NCBI GenBank assembly: GCA_964544765.1
Contig: CAZJDM010000142.1
Location: 1-10,890 of the forward strand
DNA from: CAZJDM01 sp964544765
GTDB lineage: Bacteria; Bdellovibrionota_B; Oligoflexia; CAYFLR01
Length of the DNA: 10,890 nucleotides
Direction: 5' to 3'
The stretch's first letter is position 1, and every line of letters begins with the position of its first letter. The notes below the pieces were generated by a model. That model worked only from the letters and a program-made list of their open reading frames with translations, searched no databases and was not told the origin of the DNA. A program made the translations under genes and the position numbers. Shown piece after piece: positions 7,187 to 10,890 of the stretch.

Positions 7187-7215
7187 AAACTATCTAATTA
7201 AGCCAGAACTGTCAA
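7187..7215 (-). promoter_or_regulatory. Putative promoter of the tRNA-Ser pair
   Basis: On the minus strand a perfect -35 box TTGACA (complement of 7210-7215) is followed after 17 nt by TAGTTT (complement of 7187-7192), a weak -10 box. Transcription would start about 20 nt before the mature 5' end of tRNA-Ser(TGA), a normal leader length. The -35 box and spacing are convincing; the -10 box is poor. Confidence 0.45.
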
Positions 7216-7227
7216 TAATTTTATCCC

Positions 7228-7261
7228 AACTAACAGGGTAAACCCCAATTAAGCTGTAGTT
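7228..7261. repeat. Inverted repeat between the TPR gene and the tRNA promoter
   Basis: AACTAACAG (7228-7236) pairs with CTGTAGTT (7254-7261) with one bulged base, and a nested GGGT/ACCCC pairing lies inside. It sits 12 nt past the stop codon of the TPR gene on the minus strand and just before the tRNA -35 box. It could stop transcription coming from the TPR gene, but no T-run follows on either strand, so a classic intrinsic terminator is not supported. Confidence 0.3.
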
Positions 7262-7273
7262 TCAAATCTTAGA

Positions 7274-9781
7274 TTAAACATTAAATTGCTTTATATAAGA
7301 AGAAATTAAATGACCGGTCCTGATAACCCTATCTGGCGCCTCGGAATGAACATATTGAAACTCTTTGTTATTAAGTATGCCACCTGGTTCTATCATCATT
7401 ATACAAGTAAAAGCATCCTTAATATTACCACAATGTCTAAAACCTAACTCATCACTACATAATAAAATTGATTTTTTAATATCCATCAGTCTTAGTTCAG
7501 ATACTACATCATTTTTATAATAATTATATTGAGATAAAATATTCTTCCCAATAGTTTTCTGAAATGGCGGTATTGACTTTTTTAATTGTTGATATTCAGT
7601 TTTGAAATTTCCCTCACATGATTGGTTAGTAATTGCTGAATAAAGAGCCGAATAAATACCAACAATATCCTCATCAGAAAGAGTGTCCCAGAAATAATAA
7701 TTTAATCTAGCTTTAAGGCATTCATTAGCAATGACAAAAACCTTTTTACCTTCGGACAAATTGCTCCAATAGGCTTCGGAAATAAAGACTTCTGTTATCC
7801 CATTATAAAAGGTTCCTGATATATTATGAATAGAATCAAAAACTAAGAAAAATTGGCATTGATCATCACGCTTACAAATTATTTTCTTCAATTTCTTGGT
7901 ATAAGAACTATTTAATCTCTTTACCCCGGTATTTTTTGATCTTATTTTAGTATTTGGTCTGTATTCTTCTTTTAAGCAGGAATAAATATATGCAAAATAT
8001 GTTTCAGACAGTTTTAAAGAAAGAGATTTCATCTCATTTACCTTCTCTAAACCAGAAGATTCAAAACCAGAACTTGAACTAGAATTAAAGTTAGAGCTAG
8101 AATTAGAATTAGAAACAATATGAGTCAGATCCCTCTTTAAATGCGTTTCAATACATATTTTTTCCTCAATTAACAAGGGCTTAAAAAAACTGAGGGCTTG
8201 ATAAGACAACGCTGCTTTTTCATTCTTACCATGAATTTTATATATTTCTGCTAGATCTCGAAAAACCTTATACTCTGTTGGGACCTGTCTTATAATATAC
8301 AGATATAATTCATCAATTTTGGGTAAATGATAATAAGGACCCAACTTAGGCAATAATTGAATCAATAGATTGATCGGAAGATTGTACTTATTTACGCTCT
8401 TGATAAGGCATAAAACTTGTTCAGCTTGGACCCTTCCAGTAAATGAGCACCATTCTAAAATTAATTTAATACCGGGTTTAGGGCTTACTTCCCAAATATT
8501 CTTTAAACAGACGCTCACCTGCTGTTGAATTAAGGTATAGACATCATTAGCCGATAATTTATTACTAGGGTTGGTAATAGCTGCAGTTGTCCCTGTTAAC
8601 TCCTTCAGTTTTTTTAAGATACCTTTATCATAGGGGTTTTCAACTAATGCCTTTAGTAAATATTTGGCTATTATATCAGAACTATAGCTTTTGCTGGTCA
8701 AAAAGGAAACCATAGCGAGATAAGATTGATATTTGCCTCCCTTTTGAGAATCGATTTGTTTTTCGGCAAAATTAATAAATAAATTCATCAATTTAAAATA
8801 ATCAGATAAATGACTAATATCACCTGATAAAAGTTGTATTGTAAGATTTTTACATCTTAATAAAGTTGGATTATCAAAATGTTGTCCGAATGATAATTTC
8901 TCTAAATAAAAAACACATTCATGAGGCTGTTTTAGTTCATTAAGATACAATTCAGCTATTTCTAACCATAATAATTGCTTTTCAGATTGAGATGTGGCTA
9001 AGGAAATTTCTCTTTTAATTTTTTCTAATTTCTGTTCAGATTTATTTATTTTTTGAAAAATCTCTATTAAATATACTTCTTTGGAAGAATAAAAAGGGCT
9101 GTCTTGAGGTATTTTATTAAAAAAGTAGCTTGCCGACTCTTTTTTTCCTAAATGATAGTCGCATACTCCACGAGCATAGTATAACTCTCCAATATCAAAC
9201 TGAAGATTGTCTATATTGATATCATGGAGAAAAGGAGATTTATCTTTCTTTTCAAAAGACTTATGTATCTTTAAAAGATGATTTATTAATACTATTGCCT
9301 CTTGCCAATCTTTTTTTACTAGTTTTGATTTAAAAAGTTGTTTACTTATGATAATCCATTGGTTGTAGGAGTTGGTAGTTGGCTTCCATTTGCCAATTGG
9401 CAACAAGGTTTTATGTAAATAATTATAAATGTTCCAAGCTCCTTCCCAATCTTTTTGAGATATACGTAATTCGCTTAGGAGTTGAAGGGCCTCTACATGA
9501 AAACGATCATATTTTAGAATCTCTCTTAAGTGAAAGGAGGCATCATCAGGTAAATTGAGTTTAATAGCTAAGGAGGCTATTTTTTTAAGTAGACTAACTT
9601 GGTCATTTTTATCATGTATAAAAGTTAGCCTAGATTTTAAATCCTTTAGATAGATTTCAGCCGCAAGGGATTTATCATCAGACTGAGGGGGTGCAGATGT
9701 AGAATCCTGATGACTGTCCAAAACAGGGCTTTGACAGTTGTCCTCTGCAGGAACTTGATAGTTCTTCTTTAATGAGACCAA
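7274..9781 (-). CDS. Large TPR-like protein of unknown function
   Basis: This 835-residue product is not one I can name. After a polar, probably disordered start (1-35), the protein is almost wholly helical with TPR-like pairs. Examples are ASFHLREILKYDRFHVEALQLL followed by KDWEGAWNIYNYL (81-121), YARGVCDYHLGKKESASYFF, and FRDLAEIYKIHGKNEKAALSYQAL in the second half. A Ser/Asn-rich linker (SNSNSSSNFNSSSSSG, about 557-575) separates this from a C-terminal domain (about 600-835). That domain includes KVFVIANECLKARLNYYF and ILLCSDELGFRHCGN. There is no signal peptide or membrane segment, so it is probably cytoplasmic. The C-terminal domain faintly resembles inactive M48-peptidase-like domains at the ends of some deltaproteobacterial TPR proteins, but no HExxH is present. 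The start is a TTG with AGGT 8 nt before it; the first internal Met comes only near residue 590. It is transcribed away from tilS. Confidence 0.8.
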   Translation of the reverse strand: MVSLKKNYQVPAEDNCQSPVLDSHQDSTSAPPQSDDKSLAAEIYLKDLKSRLTFIHDKNDQVSLLKKIASLAIKLNLPDDASFHLREILKYDRFHVEALQLLSELRISQKDWEGAWNIYNYLHKTLLPIGKWKPTTNSYNQWIIISKQLFKSKLVKKDWQEAIVLINHLLKIHKSFEKKDKSPFLHDINIDNLQFDIGELYYARGVCDYHLGKKESASYFFNKIPQDSPFYSSKEVYLIEIFQKINKSEQKLEKIKREISLATSQSEKQLLWLEIAELYLNELKQPHECVFYLEKLSFGQHFDNPTLLRCKNLTIQLLSGDISHLSDYFKLMNLFINFAEKQIDSQKGGKYQSYLAMVSFLTSKSYSSDIIAKYLLKALVENPYDKGILKKLKELTGTTAAITNPSNKLSANDVYTLIQQQVSVCLKNIWEVSPKPGIKLILEWCSFTGRVQAEQVLCLIKSVNKYNLPINLLIQLLPKLGPYYHLPKIDELYLYIIRQVPTEYKVFRDLAEIYKIHGKNEKAALSYQALSFFKPLLIEEKICIETHLKRDLTHIVSNSNSSSNFNSSSSSGFESSGLEKVNEMKSLSLKLSETYFAYIYSCLKEEYRPNTKIRSKNTGVKRLNSSYTKKLKKIICKRDDQCQFFLVFDSIHNISGTFYNGITEVFISEAYWSNLSEGKKVFVIANECLKARLNYYFWDTLSDEDIVGIYSALYSAITNQSCEGNFKTEYQQLKKSIPPFQKTIGKNILSQYNYYKNDVVSELRLMDIKKSILLCSDELGFRHCGNIKDAFTCIMMIEPGGILNNKEFQYVHSEAPDRVIRTGHLISSYIKQFNV
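8050..8112 (-). repeat. Hexamer-like repeat coding for the Ser/Asn linker
   Basis: On the minus strand the linker of the TPR protein is written as serial variants of TCTAAT (TCTAAT, TCTAAT, TCTAGC, TCTAAC, TTTAAT, TCTAGT). This looks like a short tandem repeat expanded by slippage and then diverged. It keeps the frame and probably only lengthens a flexible joint. Confidence 0.5.
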
Positions 9782-9900
9782 GGTGACTACCTGTATTTTA
9801 ATTGAAACTTATTTTTATGATATATCAATAGTCTAATCTACTTATTGTAAAATATCAAACGGAATTTTATTTATGAAATAAGTGATATCCTGGGATTTCT
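9782..9900. other. Divergent intergenic region between the TPR gene and tilS
   Basis: These 119 nt hold the 5' regions of both flanking genes and are very AT-rich. A TTGATA box on the minus strand with TAGACT 17 nt on, and TTGAAA on the plus strand without a good partner, are the only promoter-like strings I find, none strong. A small hairpin TTATTT-ATG-AAATAA (9867-9881) lies just before tilS. The ATG in its loop is followed by TAA and is not a gene start. Confidence 0.35.
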
Positions 9901-10890
9901 ATGAAAAAAAAGGTTTTAGAGAAACTTACACAATACAAACTTTTACCAACTAATGATCGATTACTTTATATTGCCGTTAGTGGAGGTATAGATTCTATTG
10001 TTTTGTTAGATATTCTAGCGGCACTAAAGAAAATGAACTCAATCGACTGTCAATTACATATTGTTCATATTAATCATATGTTACGGGGGAAAGAATCCGA
10101 TCAGGATCAAGAATTTGTTAAGAACTTGGCCCTGAACTACAACATCTCATACTCAATAAAACAGATTGATGTAATAAGAGAAAAAAGTAAGATCCAGGGA
10201 TCACTTCAGGAAGTTGCTCGACAATGTCGCTATGATTATTTTGATGATATTGTGAATTCTAACGATGGAATCGTTGCTTTGGCCCACAACCTCAATGATC
10301 AAGCTGAAACCTTTTTCATGAGATGTTTAAAGGGATCTTCACCAGAAGGACTCTTATCTATGTCTCCTAAAAGAGGAAAATATATCCGACCCTTATTAGA
10401 TTTCTCCAGAGAACAAATACTTGAATATTATAAACAAGAAAATCTTCAACATAGAGAGGACAGCTCAAATTCAAAGGATAACTACACTAGAAACTACCTT
10501 AGACACCATCTTTCGCCTCATTTCAGTAAAATAAATCCTTCCTACCTAGAAAGTATTCAAAGAATGATCAAAATTCTAAAAACCGAACAGGAATACATGG
10601 ACCTGGAAACAGCCAAATACTTTAACCAGTTTGTGTCCGATATTCCTAATGGTTGCAAAATAGTTTTACCTATGATTAAAAAAAGACACCCCGCTCTTCA
10701 GTACAAGATTTTTAATATGATTTTTTCACAATATTTTAAGGGCGTTAAGGGCGTTACTCATCGACACTACCAAGCCTGTTATGATTTACTAAACAATGGA
10801 AATACTTCTAAAACCATCCATCTCCCAAGTAACTTATACGCTAGAGTAGAATATGATTTCTTCTACCTAGAGAAACAAACCAATCCTTAC
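9901..10890 (+). CDS. tilS: tRNA(Ile)-lysidine synthetase TilS, cut by the right edge
   Basis: TilS attaches lysine to C34 of tRNA-Ile with anticodon CAU using ATP, so that it reads AUA rather than AUG. It is cytoplasmic and normally essential. The visible 330 codons are open to the window end. The N-terminal PP-loop ATPase domain has SGGIDS at 27-32, then IVHINHMLRG, and AHNLNDQAETFFMR, a variant of the family's HxxxDQAET motif. Next come PEGLLSMSP, IRPLLDFSREQI and REDSSNSKDNYTRNYLRHHL, all in the expected order. After that comes the start of the helical substrate-binding part. Family members have about 430-470 residues, so roughly a quarter is missing beyond the edge. The ATG has a weak GGGA site 5 nt upstream; the only nearby earlier ATG is closed at once by a stop. 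It is divergent from the TPR gene. No damage is visible. Confidence 0.96.
   Translation, partial: MKKKVLEKLTQYKLLPTNDRLLYIAVSGGIDSIVLLDILAALKKMNSIDCQLHIVHINHMLRGKESDQDQEFVKNLALNYNISYSIKQIDVIREKSKIQGSLQEVARQCRYDYFDDIVNSNDGIVALAHNLNDQAETFFMRCLKGSSPEGLLSMSPKRGKYIRPLLDFSREQILEYYKQENLQHREDSSNSKDNYTRNYLRHHLSPHFSKINPSYLESIQRMIKILKTEQEYMDLETAKYFNQFVSDIPNGCKIVLPMIKKRHPALQYKIFNMIFSQYFKGVKGVTHRHYQACYDLLNNGNTSKTIHLPSNLYARVEYDFFYLEKQTNPY

Noticed and set aside
6949..7197. Plus-strand open frame of 82 codons
   Set aside because: It runs antisense through both tRNA-Ser genes and its residues simply reflect the conserved tRNA arms.
1..10890. CRISPR array or wholly new defence system
   Set aside because: No regularly spaced repeats were seen, and the defence genes present belong to the described Wadjet type I and C5-methyltransferase families.

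Overview
The window carries an AT-rich bacterial locus built around a type I Wadjet (JetABCD) anti-plasmid system. The system runs left to right over about 113-6918. Two tRNA-Ser genes and a divergent pair of chromosomal genes follow it. Low GC, SD-like ribosome sites, TTG/GTG starts and a tilS gene say Bacteria. I cannot place the phylum from this sequence. The architecture of the large TPR protein loosely recalls deltaproteobacterial or myxobacterial-type genomes, which is only a hunch.

Layout. (1) 1-143, minus strand: internal fragment of a DNA cytosine-5 methyltransferase, with catalytic motif IV (FPCQ) but no 5' end. (2) 113-1447: jetA (kleisin-like, DUF3375), whose C-terminus is complete but whose N-terminus appears shortened. 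It abuts the methyltransferase fragment head to head at a palindromic 12-mer, TGATTTAAATCA. (3) 1448-1558: an unusual 111-nt gap with an imperfect inverted repeat and a faint minus-strand trace that may be a transposase tail. (4) 1559-2272 jetB (KITE-like, DUF4194, with an Asn-rich linker), 2253-5702 jetC (MukB-like SMC ATPase) and 5716-6918 jetD (DUF3322 + Toprim-type DUF2220 nuclease), tightly packed. (5) 6956-7158, minus strand: tRNA-Ser(GCT) and tRNA-Ser(TGA), with a putative promoter. (6) 7274-9781, minus strand: an 835-aa TPR-like protein of unknown function. (7) 9901 to the right edge: tilS, tRNA(Ile)-lysidine synthetase, cut by the window end.

How it fits together. In characterised Wadjet systems JetABC forms a loop-extruding SMC motor that recognises small circular DNA, and JetD cleaves the extruded plasmid. 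Here JetB, JetC and JetD keep every key motif I can see, while JetA seems to lack its first few dozen residues. The neighbouring methyltransferase also lacks its first segment. The simplest reading is that two divergently transcribed defence genes (a restriction-modification methyltransferase and jetA) were joined by one deletion that removed both 5' ends and the promoter region between them. The right flank (tRNA-Ser pair, TPR gene, tilS) looks like ordinary chromosome, so the defence block ends at a tRNA-Ser 3' end, a classic insertion position, although no integrase or att repeat lies in the window. I found no wholly new system; the main interest is the damaged junction of the defence island.
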